DNA from: Heloderma charlesbogerti
Lineage: Eukaryota; Chordata; Lepidosauria; Squamata; Helodermatidae
Direction: 5' to 3'
DNA: 64,000 nt
Assembly (NCBI GenBank): GCA_026122225.1
Contig: JANEZZ010000463.1
Coordinates: forward strand, 806,001-870,000
Shown here: positions 20,242 through 30,602 of the stretch, one piece after another
Position numbering within the stretch: position 1 is the first letter of the stretch
Layout: every line of letters begins with the position of its first letter
Made by a program: the position numbers and the translations under genes
Notes under the pieces: generated by a model
Database searches by the model: none
Told to the model about the DNA's origin: nothing
What the model saw: only the letters and a program-made list of their open reading frames with translations

Positions 20242-21770
20242 TTTAGCTCCTGGCCAGCAATTAACTCTGCCTCTGAGTTGACTTCCTGTGCTTCCTTGAA
20301 GCAGATCTGTTGCCTAGGCTTTGCTTTAGGAGCTCTAATGCAGCATTCCACCCAACCCAGTCTGGCAACTTTCACCCTTCATGTGGTCAGATGGTCTTCC
20401 CAGTGCTGGGAAGCATGCATGCCATGTGGCAATGTGACTCTACTTATTGCTTTTTTTCCATTTCTTTGGTCCCAGCCCTGGGTATGAAAAGTGAGCCGTG
20501 AAGCCATTATATGTTTGTTTTGTCTTAGTTGTACTTGACGGCTTCATTTGTTTTCTTGACTTCGGAAGGTTCCAAAGGACAGGGCTTGAAAAAGAAAAAA
20601 CTGCCCTAGACAGAATGGGCAGTGGGTCAGCACTTAACCCCTTTAGTGGTACCTTTTCCAAATGGCTGAGCTTTCTTTCTTTGCCCTTTCACTGTGGAAT
20701 GCAACACCAGTCCTCTCTGTCTTCCCTACAAATGGTTTGTAAGCCTTGGCAATAGAGAGTCTTGCAGACATTAAAAACAAACAAGAGACAGAAAATCATT
20801 AGTAAATCCTGTTTGGTATCTTCTGCACGCCAAGAGAAGACAGCTTAGCTGAGACGCTGGGCAAAATTGATTAATGAAATTGTTTGTCTAAAGAAATAAA
20901 TATAAATATCCGAGAGCATGTTAATAACAGCGTTTTGCAGCCTGTAAGGTGTTCAAAGAAAATTAGGGCAGATGGCAGCAAATACATTAAAATCGTCTCC
21001 CTACACTCCCAAATGAAATTTCTTTGAAAAAGGCAAAGTGGAACATAGTCTGTTCCCCCACCCCTCCCACAGCCATCAGAGACTTCCAACTAAGTCCATA
21101 GGCTATTATGCTTTCTTGGGATGCTGTTGGAAAACCATTGACTATAGCTGACCTTTAACAAAATGTGGGTCACAGGAAGCCTGTTGAAAGTCATAACCTG
21201 ACCTGTTAGGGAGAGGACTGCTTTTATATGTTACATGCCCCCACCCCACCAGGTGGCATTTATGCAGAGGCAGGGGATGTTGTGTGTACAGCCTTTCCCT
21301 CTGCCACTCTGTGTTTCTTTCAGGGCTTTTTGTATCTCTGGTTCCGTATAAATGATGAACAGAAATATTGTCAGTGCAGTGTTGCCTGTCACAGACTTTC
21401 TCACTTTAAAGAGCATGGTTTGTTGGCTTTTTTAGGATCCATTTTTGCAGTATCAAGAGTCTCAATATCCCACGATAAAATGAAATGCTTTTTTTCAACC
21501 CCCACTCCAAAAACCAACAAATTTTGTAATAATAATAACGACGAAAGTATCTAATAAATAGAGGGGGCTTCAAGACGGGAAGCACATAGACTTTCTAGCT
21601 TCCTGAATGGTATTTTCATCATACCTGCATAGGGATGTAGAGATTTTACTAAATCTATTCCATCTGTGTTTCGTGGATTGTCATGTATCTTTCATTCCAT
21701 CATCTACTCACTGACAGAATTGGAATATTTGTTACCAGAATTTTGTTCTACTTGCATTAATTCATATTAG
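20242..21770. other. Intron DNA, no gene recognised
   Basis: Unassigned intronic sequence with short open frames and no motif. A possible low-grade repeat was not resolved. Confidence 0.4.
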
Positions 21771-21774
21771 CACT

Positions 21775-21905
21775 AATTCACGTTAGCGCTAATGTGAATT
21801 AGCAGTAGTGCACGCATGTCCAAATGTACTTATCTGCATTAGTTAATGTACATTAACTAATGTGGATTTATGCATTCATGCAAGTGTGCATTAGTTCTAA
21901 TGTGT
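21775..21905. repeat. Palindromic AT-rich cluster
   Basis: It contains a perfect 26-bp palindrome at 21837-21862 (half-site cattagttaatgt). A near-palindrome centred on gttagcgctaatg lies at about 21779-21800, with further cattag words on each side. It is probably a small foldback element. Confidence 0.65.
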
Positions 21906-22207
21906 CCCCCCCCCAGTTAAAACCCACTCCCCAAGTCTGCGGAATGTGCGTGATTTGGAAAAAGCTGGTCTGCTGTGGAATCTGAAGGTTGGATTAATAG
22001 AAATCCCAAGTCATTTGAATCCTTTGCAGATTTCTCCAACATCCCTATCACTACATCACACATCTCTTCAGTTCACATGAGGAGTGGGAGAGTGCAAGAA
22101 GTCATTATTGTGGCAGTGACTAGGCAGTATTGAATGAGGCTCCATGGCATGTGCTAAAATAGCCTGACCCATCTGCGTTTTTAGCAGTGTGGCGAGTATT
22201 TAAGTCA

Positions 22208-22300
22208 GCCTTCCCCGACCTGGTACCCTCCAGATGTTTGGACGTCAATTCCCATCAGCCCCAGCCAGCATGGCCAATGGTCAGAAATGCATTTGGGGTA
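22208..22300. mobile_element. Half of a palindromic MITE
   Basis: Cagccttccccgacctgg, cctccagatgtttgg and catggccaatggtcag occur in the order seen in a common squamate hAT-type MITE. The complementary right arm is missing. A fuller relative is at 32257-32393. Confidence 0.55.
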
Positions 22301-22544
22301 CCGAAAACTGTCTTTATTATCTGCCACTTCTTTTATATTGGCTGTGGCTTTGTATTTGTTTCATGTGTTTTTAGAGTAATGTATGATTTTTTTTTATTGT
22401 TACCCACCTTAGGAGTCTTCAGCCCAAAGGGAAGGGATACAAATATTTTAAATTAATGAATACAAGATTGCAATTCTCTGTCCCAAGGTTAGAGCAAGAT
22501 AGGAGTAGCAGCACAGACTGTCAGTGCTAAAACTGCTCCCCTTT

Positions 22545-23025
22545 GGGAAGGGCAATAGCGCAGTGGTGGATCACCTGCTTTGCATGCAGATGGTCCCAGG
22601 TCCAGTCTCCAGCATCTCCAGGTAGGGCTAGGAAAGACTCTGTTGGCAGTCAGTGTAGACGAGGACTGGGAAGCTTAGGCCCAGAGACCAAATCTGGCAG
22701 GCCAGGAGGACCACACACTCTTCCCCCGGCTGCACTGCCTTCCCCCCAACCACCAGTTATCTGGTGGTTTTCCAGTTTTTGTGCAGTTTTCCCCCATTCT
22801 AAAAGCTACAATAAGCTGGTATATTTTTATATAACTTTATAATTTGGCCTGCACCGTTGTTTCCTTTGGCTCCTTGCCCTTTACCTTCAGCCCCGTGCAC
22901 CACTGGAATGTGGCCCTTGAGAGCTTCTCTGAAATTGAGTTTTGCCTTAGGACTGAAACAGATTCCCCACCCCCAGCGTAGACAATACTGAGCTAGATAG
23001 ATCAATCAATAGGCAGCTGCATTTG
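22545..23025 (+). mobile_element. tRNA-derived SINE split by a MITE
   Basis: The head (22545-22660) has an A-box (agcgcagtggtggatcacct) and a B-box region (gtcccaggtccagtctcc). The body resumes at 22984 with acaatactgagctagat and the end ggcagctgc. The interruption is exactly the hAT-type insert at 22661-22975. Joining the flanks gives an uninterrupted SINE. Confidence 0.8.
22661..22975. mobile_element. hAT-type non-autonomous element inside the SINE
   Basis: It is 315 bp and flanked by an 8-bp duplication with one mismatch (gtgtagac 22653-22660, gcgtagac 22976-22983), the length typical of hAT. The ends are imperfect inverted repeats (gaggactgggaa versus the complement of ttccccaccccca). 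It has no coding capacity. Confidence 0.65.
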
Positions 23026-23153
23026 TTTGCATGAACAAAGTATCTGTTTTCTCTCTGTCACAGTTATTGGCTAAAATATACAGCTGTAGGCCAAGAAGGA
23101 GGCATTTTGTAAACTTTAATTAACTTTATATTTGGACTACTATAATTAATTAA

Positions 23154-23243
23154 GAGCACAGCCCTATGCATATCTATTCAGAAGTAAGCTCAATTAAGTA
23201 CAGTGAGACTTACTGTCAGGTATGCGTGTATAGGATTGCAGCC
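23154..23243. mobile_element. Short palindromic MITE (family with ataggattgcagcc end)
   Basis: Ends gcacagccctatgca and tgtataggattgcagcc are inverted relatives, with tattcagaagtaagct between. Related copies: 40638-40726, 53804-53893 and 59491-59570. Confidence 0.6.
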
Positions 23244-23403
23244 TAAATGTCCTCTTTCCAGAGGGGTAGCCACATTAGTCTGTTGCAGCAAAAACAACAG
23301 TGTCTTATGGCACCTTAACACATTTGTTGTTGCATAAGCTTTAGAGTCCACTTCATCAAATGCATGATGCATGCCTCAAATGCAACACTGGGTTGTTATA
23401 TAT

Positions 23404-23822
23404 ATGGTTGTGGGTACCATCATATCTACTATTGTGGGCAAGAATCCCTTAGAAGAAATGGAGTAGCACTCATAGTCAACAAAAGGGTGGGAAAAGCAGT
23501 ACTGGGGTACAATCTTAAAAATGATAGAATGATCTCAGTACGAATCCAAGGCAAACCATTCAACATCACAGTAATTCAAGTCTATGCCCCAACCAATGAG
23601 GCCGAAGAAGCTGAGGTTGATCGGTTCTATGAAGACCTACAACACCTTCTAGAACTAACACCAAAAAAAGATGTCCTCTTCATCATAGGGGATTGGAATG
23701 CTAAAGTAGGAAGTCAAGAAATCACCGGGATAACAGGCAAGCATGGCCTTGGTGTACAAAATGAAGCAGGACAAAGGCTAATAGAGTTTTGCCAAGACAA
23801 CACGAGCTATTTAAAATCCTAA
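23404..23822 (+). pseudogene. BovB endonuclease fragment
   Basis: C-terminal half of the AP-like endonuclease: RRNGVALIVNKRV, then FNITVIQVYAPTNEA and FIIGDWNAKVGSQE, the GDWNA block carrying catalytic residues. The frame ends at a TAA at 23820-23822, just after the deletion junction (about 23800). The N-terminal part with the first catalytic residues is absent. Confidence 0.85.
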
Positions 23823-23824
23823 AA

Positions 23825-25231
23825 GATGATGCTGTTAAAGTGCTGCATTCAATATGCCAACAAATCTGGAACACTCAACAGTGGCCACAAGACTGGAAAA
23901 GGTCAGTTTACATTCCAATTCCAAAGAAGGGCAACGCGAAAGAGTGTTCAAACTACCGCACCATTGCGCTCATTTCACATGCCAGCAAGGTGATGCTCAA
24001 AATCCTACAAGCTAGGCTTCAGCAGTATGCGAACCGAGAACTACCGGAAGTACAAGCTGGGTTTCGAAGAGGCAGAGGAACTAGAGATCAAATCGCCAAC
24101 ATTCGCTGCATCATGGAGAAAGCAAGAGAATTCCAGAAAAACGTCTATTTCTGCTTCATTGACTACGCTAAAGCCTTTGATTGTGTGGATCACAACAAAC
24201 TGTGGCAAATTCTTAAAGTGATGGGAGTACCAGACCACCTTACCTGTCTCCTGAGAAACCTGTACGAGGGTCAAGAAGCAACAGTAAGAACCAGACATGG
24301 AACAACCGATTGGTTCAAAATTGGGAAAGGAGTACGACAAGGTTGCATATTGTCACCCTGCTTATTTAACTTATATGCAGAGTACATCATGAGAAATGCC
24401 GGGTTGGATGAATCAGAGGTCGGAATTAAGATTGCCGGGAGAATTATCAACAACCTCCGATATGCAGACGATACCACCCTAATGGCAGAAAGCGAAGAGG
24501 ATCTCAAGAGCCTCTTGTTGAGGGTGAAAGAGGAGAGTGCAAAAGCTGGTTTGAAACTCAACATTAAAAAAACTAAGATCATGGCATCTGGCCCCATCAC
24601 TTCCTGGCATATAGAAGGGGAAGAAATGGAAGCAGTGACAGATTTTACTTTCTTGGGCTCCAAGATCACCGCAGACGGTGACTGTAGCCATGAAATTAAA
24701 AGACGCTTGCTCCTTGGGAGGAAAGCTATGGCACACCTAGACAGCATAGTAAGAAGCAGAGACATCACCTTGCCGACAAAGGTCCGTCTAATCAAAGCTA
24801 TGGTTTTCCCAGTAGTAATGTATGGCTGTGAGAGCTGGACTATAAGGAAGGCTGAGCGCCGAAGAATTGATGCTTTCGAACTGTGGTGCTGGAGAAGACT
24901 CTTACGAGTCCCCTGGACTGCAAGGAGGTCAAATCAGTCCATCCTAAAGGAAATCAACCCTGAGTGCTCATTGGAAGGACAGATAATGAAGCTGAAGCTC
25001 CAATATTTTGGCCACCTAATGCGAAGAGAAAACTCCCTGGAAAAGACCCTGATGCTGGGAAAGACTGAAGGCAAAAGGAGAAGGGGACGGCAGAGGATGA
25101 GATGGCTAGATAGCATCACGGATGCAATGAATATGAAGTTGAGCACACTCCGGGAGAGAGCGCAGGACAGGAAGGCCTGGCGTGCTATGGTCCATGGGGT
25201 CACGAAGAGTCGGACACGACTGAACGACTGA
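23825..25231 (+). pseudogene. BovB reverse transcriptase and C-terminal region, open frame
   Basis: One uninterrupted frame, open from upstream of the junction and BovB-like from about 23805, covers the RT: SNYRTIALISHASKV, FIDYAKAFDCVDHNKLW (about 24155), GVRQGCILSPCLFNLY (about 24330) and the YADD active site at 24461-24472. It ends at the BovB C-terminus (VHGVTKSRTRLND). All RT blocks are intact, so the copy is young. It lies in a different frame from the endonuclease remnant, so no complete ORF2 can be made. The deletion removed the endonuclease-RT linker. Confidence 0.85.
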
Positions 25232-25249
25232 ACAACAACAATGTCCTCT

Positions 25250-28200
25250 GGCTCTGAGGTCTATTTAAATGTAAACATCCTGGGCTACAGAAATCAGATT
25301 TCAAGCTCTGAAAAGCTTGAGGCTGTGGTTTGACTTGTAAACTAAATGGCTGACCAGATCCCTTGCCTCACCTGTTCCTTAGGTTTGTGGGTGTACTGTA
25401 AATTACTTTCATGGAATGGACCAAGCAAAGTAACTATCCATTCTGTATCACCGTGCCTACTGCAAGCAAAAAATGTTTTTTCTGAGACTTTTGCCTGAAG
25501 GAGACCCATGAGGATTGAGAATATCGAGAGTCATTCTACAGGACCTGATTCATGAGTGATACTGAGTCTGTAAATTAAAGTTACCCATGCTGTTGACTTG
25601 CATGCACCTAAGGCTGCATTTAAATCACACGCCTACATGTACAAGTATTAGCCCACCAGTGCAGCGTGTGCTCAGGCCTTGCTTGGACTCAGACATTTGT
25701 GCTCAGGGTGTACTAATACTGCATGCGTAGGGGGTGGTTATTCTGATCTACATGTGGCATGTGTTACCCAGTGTGGTTAAGTTTCTTTCATACACCAAGC
25801 ATCACTATTAAATCAGGCCATGCAGAATACCAAGGTGACAAAATTACAACACTTCATGATACAGGTGGAGGATTGTATTTTCATTGTTTCCCCTATATAA
25901 AAAAGGTATCTGTGGGTAGCATATGAGCAGATCAGTGGGAGGACCATGCTAAACTTTTCTTGGCTGATGAATTTACTGTGTTACAGTGTAGCTGGGGGAG
26001 AATCAGAAAGGTGAGATCATAGAATTCAGCTCAAAGCACATGGGCCTTTGCTTCTCAAGGCTTCATCTGATGGGCCTGTGTAGAATAACCCATGGTTTAT
26101 CTGTTTCTGAGAGATGGTGTGTTGAATTGCCACAGCTGAAGCCTTGCTTCCAGGTTGAGAGGAATTTCAAATCTGATTCTTGTGTATCTGATCAAGACAT
26201 AATGGAACTGAAACGTAAGGCATGTGAAGCATCTCCAAGGAACATTGCGGTCTTGACATGCTCATTCGGAGTGCTCCCTAGGCCGGCTCTGGCAGTTCAG
26301 ATCCTGCTATCTGCTAAATAGAGTCTCTTCACTTCCTTGATAAGATTCATCCCTAAACAACAAGCATATATTGTACCTCATTTGCAGGCAGTGCTGGTAG
26401 CATCTGTTATGGTTATCCTTTCACTTTGTTGATTTCCGTATCACAAACGAAAGGAAATAGTGCTGTCTGTGATTGGGGAAGTGTTTTTCTTTCCAAGCAA
26501 GGTGGTTTGGTGTAATTTTGCATAGTTGAAATGTGCAAGTAAAATCTTTCTGGAAATGTTCGGCATCGTGCAGGGCTGTGGGAAGGGGAGTTGGAAAGCA
26601 GGTTTCTTCTCAAAAGAAGGAGCTGTGTCTTCAGCAACAGGCTCCATTCAGTGGCCAATTATAATTTCCAGAGGATGAGAAGGAAAGGCAGCTAAAAGAA
26701 TTAAAAGTGTTTCTGTATGTTTTGAGCAAGTTCTTTTTTCCAAATACGTCAATAGTTGCACAGTCAATAGTTGTTCAAGCTGCAGTACATCTGGCTATGA
26801 TTTTTTTTTAGCCAGGACTGTAAACTATGGCTATAATCAGATTACTGACATTTACTCTCCTTAGGAGAGCCTAGGGGAAGGAGGGAGAAGGCATAGTTTT
26901 ACAGATTGCAGAGATTAATTTCCACACTAAAGTTGCTGTATGGCTCTGCTATTATTTATGGGCTGGATGGGAAGCCTGCTGTGCAGGCTATGGGAGTATT
27001 ACTCATCATGCAGCAAATGTTACCATCGTGTAGCAGCCCAGATATCACCAGAGTTTTGCACCAGTGTCCATAATACCTGAATTTAGCTGATTTATCAAAC
27101 TCCACTTTTAGGATGGTGGGACAAGCGAACAAAGGAATTGATAATTATGAATGAAATAATGCTGAATATTTTTTTCCAGGTGATTGGGTCATATATTGTG
27201 CCACCATAGTTTGCCAATAATCTAATTGTGTTTTATAGAATACATCACACATGGATGGTTAGTTTTTATGAAAGTGCATTTTCCAGGATTGCTCACTATT
27301 AAATTATAACAAACTCTTCAGTGAAGACATCTTGTATGATCTCAAACAAAGCTTCATATGCAGTGTAACATGACTCTTTCCAGTTCATCCCCACCGCTCT
27401 TTGTAAAGTCTTGACTCCTTTCTCCTCAACTGGTAGATTGGCAAACAGCACAACTTGAAACCTGCCAAGGTGAATTCACTCCAGCTGCCATGTATGATGG
27501 ATTGAGAAATCTCCTGTTTTGCTTCTTGCCTGACATATGGCAAGTACCTGCCACATGATACATGGCTGGTGGGCTGTGGTCAGCTTGGATCTCTCAGTGG
27601 CACAGACTGTGATACTGGAATGTGCATTCTCACTCTGTTGGCTCTGAAGTAGCTAAGCAGATCAAAGCCTGTATTCAGCCTTTAAAGATTATTTTGTTGA
27701 AAAACGGTTTCCATTTATTACCTATTTAGACTTAAAGAAATACAGAGACAACCAGGAAAATTATGCTTAATTTTAATTCTGTGATTCTAATGGGAGTGCA
27801 CAAGGGCATAGATACCATAATTAGCTCATATCATAATCATAATTACGCAAGTTACTTGGTTATTTTTTTATCGTCATGGTGGTATGAGTGTGTGCTATAA
27901 ATGGTTGAGAATCTTTAGAAAATGGACACAGGCAAAATTATTGTGATGGTTGCCTTATAATTTTTATGTAAATCTTTTTTAAATCCTCAAAATAAACTTG
28001 GGGGGCAGTCTTAAATATTAGTTAATAATACAAATGGTCATCGTAATTTCACAGCTTCTCTGAGCTCTATGTAATTTTAGGATTACAAGACGTTCAGTCA
28101 ACCTGTGAATCTCTATGATAGCAGACACTCAAAGCATCTTGGTTGTCTTCCATGTCTGTAGTGTCACTACTGGCATGTAAAACTCCATTTGGGAAAGTCC

Positions 28201-28532
28201 AATGCATGGCACTGGATGCATCATCTTTAAATACAGTATACCTTGGTCACATCAGTGCTTGTTGCCCTTACAGGAAGAATTACGAATTAGAGCTTCAGTG
28301 TCTAATTTTTTAAATTAGAGGTTTCAGGGTCCAGGTCTCTGTGTAGCCAATGAGAGGCACTTGGCATGTGCTCAGATACACACTTGTCTTTATTTTTAAT
28401 TCACAATTTTCAGGGATACAGCATGGCATCAACAACAGATTCTGAAACAAAACCCTAGGGAGTGTCAATTTACATTAGGCCCAGGTTTCCCTTCTTTCTT
28501 TAAAGTGTTTTTTTCTGTCCTCTTTCATTCAG
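25250..28532. other. Intron DNA, no gene recognised
   Basis: Intronic sequence up to the pyrimidine-rich acceptor before 28533. The 93-codon frame at 26040-26321 has no recognisable domain. No clear repeats were assigned. Confidence 0.45.
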
Positions 28533-28631
28533 GAGGAATGCCAAAACTATGTTCGTGTTCTGATTGTTTATGGCAAGAAAGTTTTCACTTGTGGCACCAA
28601 TGCTTTTTCACCAATGTGTTCCAGCAGACAG
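28533..28631 (+). CDS. SEMA5B: SEMA5B exon (99 nt, phase 0/0), sema domain
   Basis: The exon lies between the acceptor ctttcattcag and the donor gtaaat. It encodes 33 residues, starting EECQNYVRVLIVYGKK and ending with the sema-specific FTCGTNAFSPMC block and SSRQ. Three cysteines (EEC, FTC, MCS) fit the conserved propeller disulfides. It joins in phase 0 to the exon at 30389 (SRQ then VGNLSK), as in SEMA5B. A longer frame overlaps in a different phase and is not the coding one. An alternative acceptor three bases later (28536) cannot be excluded from sequence alone. Confidence 0.93.
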
Positions 28632-28944
28632 GTAAATTATGCCTTTCCTCTTTTGGGATGAGTCAGAGTAGGATAAAAAAGATGGTAGGGAAACAAGATG
28701 GGGACTACAAAGGGCTCATTTTCATCTTCATGAGACTAGAGATTATCAAGCAAAGGCAATCAGTGCAAAGTTAGTATCGTTGTAATAGATATGTAGCTTT
28801 ACTTGAGAAGAGGAGAACTAACAAGAAGGAATATGGTACATTATGTTACAAGGGAGATCAAATGCAGTGATATATGAAATTCTTAAGAACACAGGTTTGT
28901 AGTCTGGATGTCCAGGTGTGATATCACCTGTGACCAGGTGTGCT

Positions 28945-29351
28945 TAAGGATGTATGAGGATTTTGTTTCTGCTGACCAAACATGCAGACATGCCCTATTT
29001 GCAACCCAGAACACAAGTGTGAGTAGGAGAACGTGTTCTCCAGAAATGTTTGCAAATTCTCCAACTGGTGCTAGCATTTGTAAAATATGCACATTTTAAT
29101 GAGAAAAAAGTTTGCAATTGTGCAACTTTAAAAAGGCACCATTTCATACTTCATTCTATGGGGGAAATTTGTGCAACTTTGGAAATTTGCACAAGATTTT
29201 TTTGCGCAACTTTCATATTAGATTGCATTCATTTTGCGTTTGTGCAAAACGAACAGTAATCACAAATTTAAGTGCAAATCAAGGATGGACTAGTGTAAGC
29301 TGATGTTCAGAGGATCTTGTGAACTCAAACATTGCTTGTTCACCCATCCCT
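28945..29351. mobile_element. hAT-type MITE of the TAGGGATG family
   Basis: The left end taaggatgtatgagga and the right end gttcacccatcccta are imperfect inverted repeats. The AT-rich body has repeated tttgcaa/ttgcac words as in 37237-37555. Flanks share only about five of eight bases, so the target duplication is weak. Confidence 0.5.
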
Positions 29352-29364
29352 AGCTGTGCATTTG

Positions 29365-29890
29365 CACAGCTTAAGCAGGTGCACCAGCTGCACCTGTTCT
29401 TGAACACTGCTAATCTGGCCATGGTAACAACGGCTTTAGTTACATTGTGTCTGAATTACTGTAATGAACTCTGTGTAGGGCTGCCTATGAAAAGTGCCCG
29501 TAAACTACATTTGGTCCAGAATACACCAGTCAGGCTAATGACATGGGCTAGAGAGCATGTGACTCCCTTATTGAAACAGCTACACTGGCTTCCAAATTTG
29601 TTCTGGGTTCAATTCAAAGAGCTGTCAGTGACCTTTTGCAGTTCTGGACCAGGATATCTGAAACTGCATTCTCTTATAGAAACCTACTTGCCTACTAAGT
29701 TCTTCAACAGAGGCCTCTTGTGCATCCCAGCTCCCCTAAAAGTAGTCTTCCTGAGTTGGGTCCAGGGAGAGAGCCTTCTCAGTGGCTGTGCTAGGTTGTG
29801 GAGCTTCCTCCTGAGGGAGATGCATCTTGCCTTCCCTTTAATGGTCTTCCATTGGATGACTCAGACTTTCCTTAAGAAAGTAGGAGCTTC
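29365..29890 (+). mobile_element. Old L2-type LINE 3' fragment
   Basis: It encodes a degraded L2 C-terminus (LNYCNELCVGLPMKSARKL, LVQNTPVRL, QLHWLP, SGPGYLK), colinear with the 33226-34630 copy. Deletions and shifts are frequent. It directly follows the MITE end. Confidence 0.7.
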
Positions 29891-30388
29891 ATGTCAGATT
29901 ATGTGGGGAGGGCCCGAAATGGGTCAACAATAGTGATTATCTCTTAGCTTCTCTAAGTTAGAGGAGCAGGGCTTGAATGCAAAGCATCTGCAAGGATATC
30001 AAGAAAATGAAGGTATTATCATGGACATGAGACAGTTCTATTGACTAATATAGACAGCGAATCAGTGTACAACCTTCCAGTTTGGAACTAGAATCAGCAA
30101 TGAAATAGATGTCTGCCAGCATCAGTATTCTAGGACTCTAGCAGTAAGAAATCCTCTTTCTGCCCAGTCTCCCCACAGCCTAGAGTCAAGTGCATGGAAG
30201 TATTCTGGAAATAGTGAATACTGTTCCATAGTGATAGCAGTTACCTCTGTGCAAGGGTTACTAATTTAATTATCTAGGGTTACTAATTTAATTTACAGGT
30301 ATGTGGAATGTTGCCAAAACACAAATATATTGCTCAGCCAGATGTGTTATCTGTCAAACTGTTCTCTTCCACCACTTTTTAAATACAG

Positions 30389-30602
30389 GTAGGAAATCTT
30401 AGCAAAATAATTGAGAAAATAAATGGGGTAGCTCGCTGCCCCTACGACCCTCGGCACAACTCGACAGCTGTGATCACATCACAGGGAGAACTGTATGCTG
30501 CGACCGTCATTGATTTCTCTGGACGGGATCCAGCTATTTACCGCAGCCTTGGAAACGTCCCACCTCTTAGGACAGCACAATACAACTCCAAGTGGCTTAA
30601 TG
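30389..30602 (+). CDS. SEMA5B: SEMA5B exon (214 nt, phase 0/1), sema domain
   Basis: Acceptor aaatacag, donor gtaaga. It encodes 71 codons plus one base: VGNLSK, GVARCPYDPRHNST, GELYAATVIDFSGRDPAIY, TAQYNSKWLN. The CPYDP block and the DPAIYRS block are strong sema-domain landmarks, and NST is a potential N-glycosylation site. The last base g pairs with ag of the next exon to give the Glu of WLNEPNF. The exon start (gtagga) itself looks like a donor, and 19 bases across this acceptor recur at 32056-32074 in the next intron. Confidence 0.97.

Larger units (their letters stand above)
23256..25239 (+). mobile_element. BovB (RTE) LINE insertion, 5' chimeric and internally deleted
   Basis: It ends with the BovB signature agagtcggacacgactgaac and a short AAC-repeat tail. 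A 10-bp duplication aatgtcctct flanks the whole block (23246-23255 and 25240-25249). The first about 110-140 bases are not BovB but an unrelated repeat (gtagccacattagtctgttg, gcataagctttagagtccac). The BovB part begins in the endonuclease. Between endonuclease and RT a large part of ORF2 is missing. It lies in the 15.9-kb semaphorin intron, sense to the gene. Confidence 0.85.

Noticed and set aside
24271..24795. 174-codon antisense frame over BovB
   Set aside because: It is the shadow of the well-supported sense RT frame.
28505..28774. 89-codon frame over the 28533 exon
   Set aside because: It is in the wrong phase. The semaphorin frame (EECQNY...CGTNAF) lies in another frame and is bounded by AG and GT.
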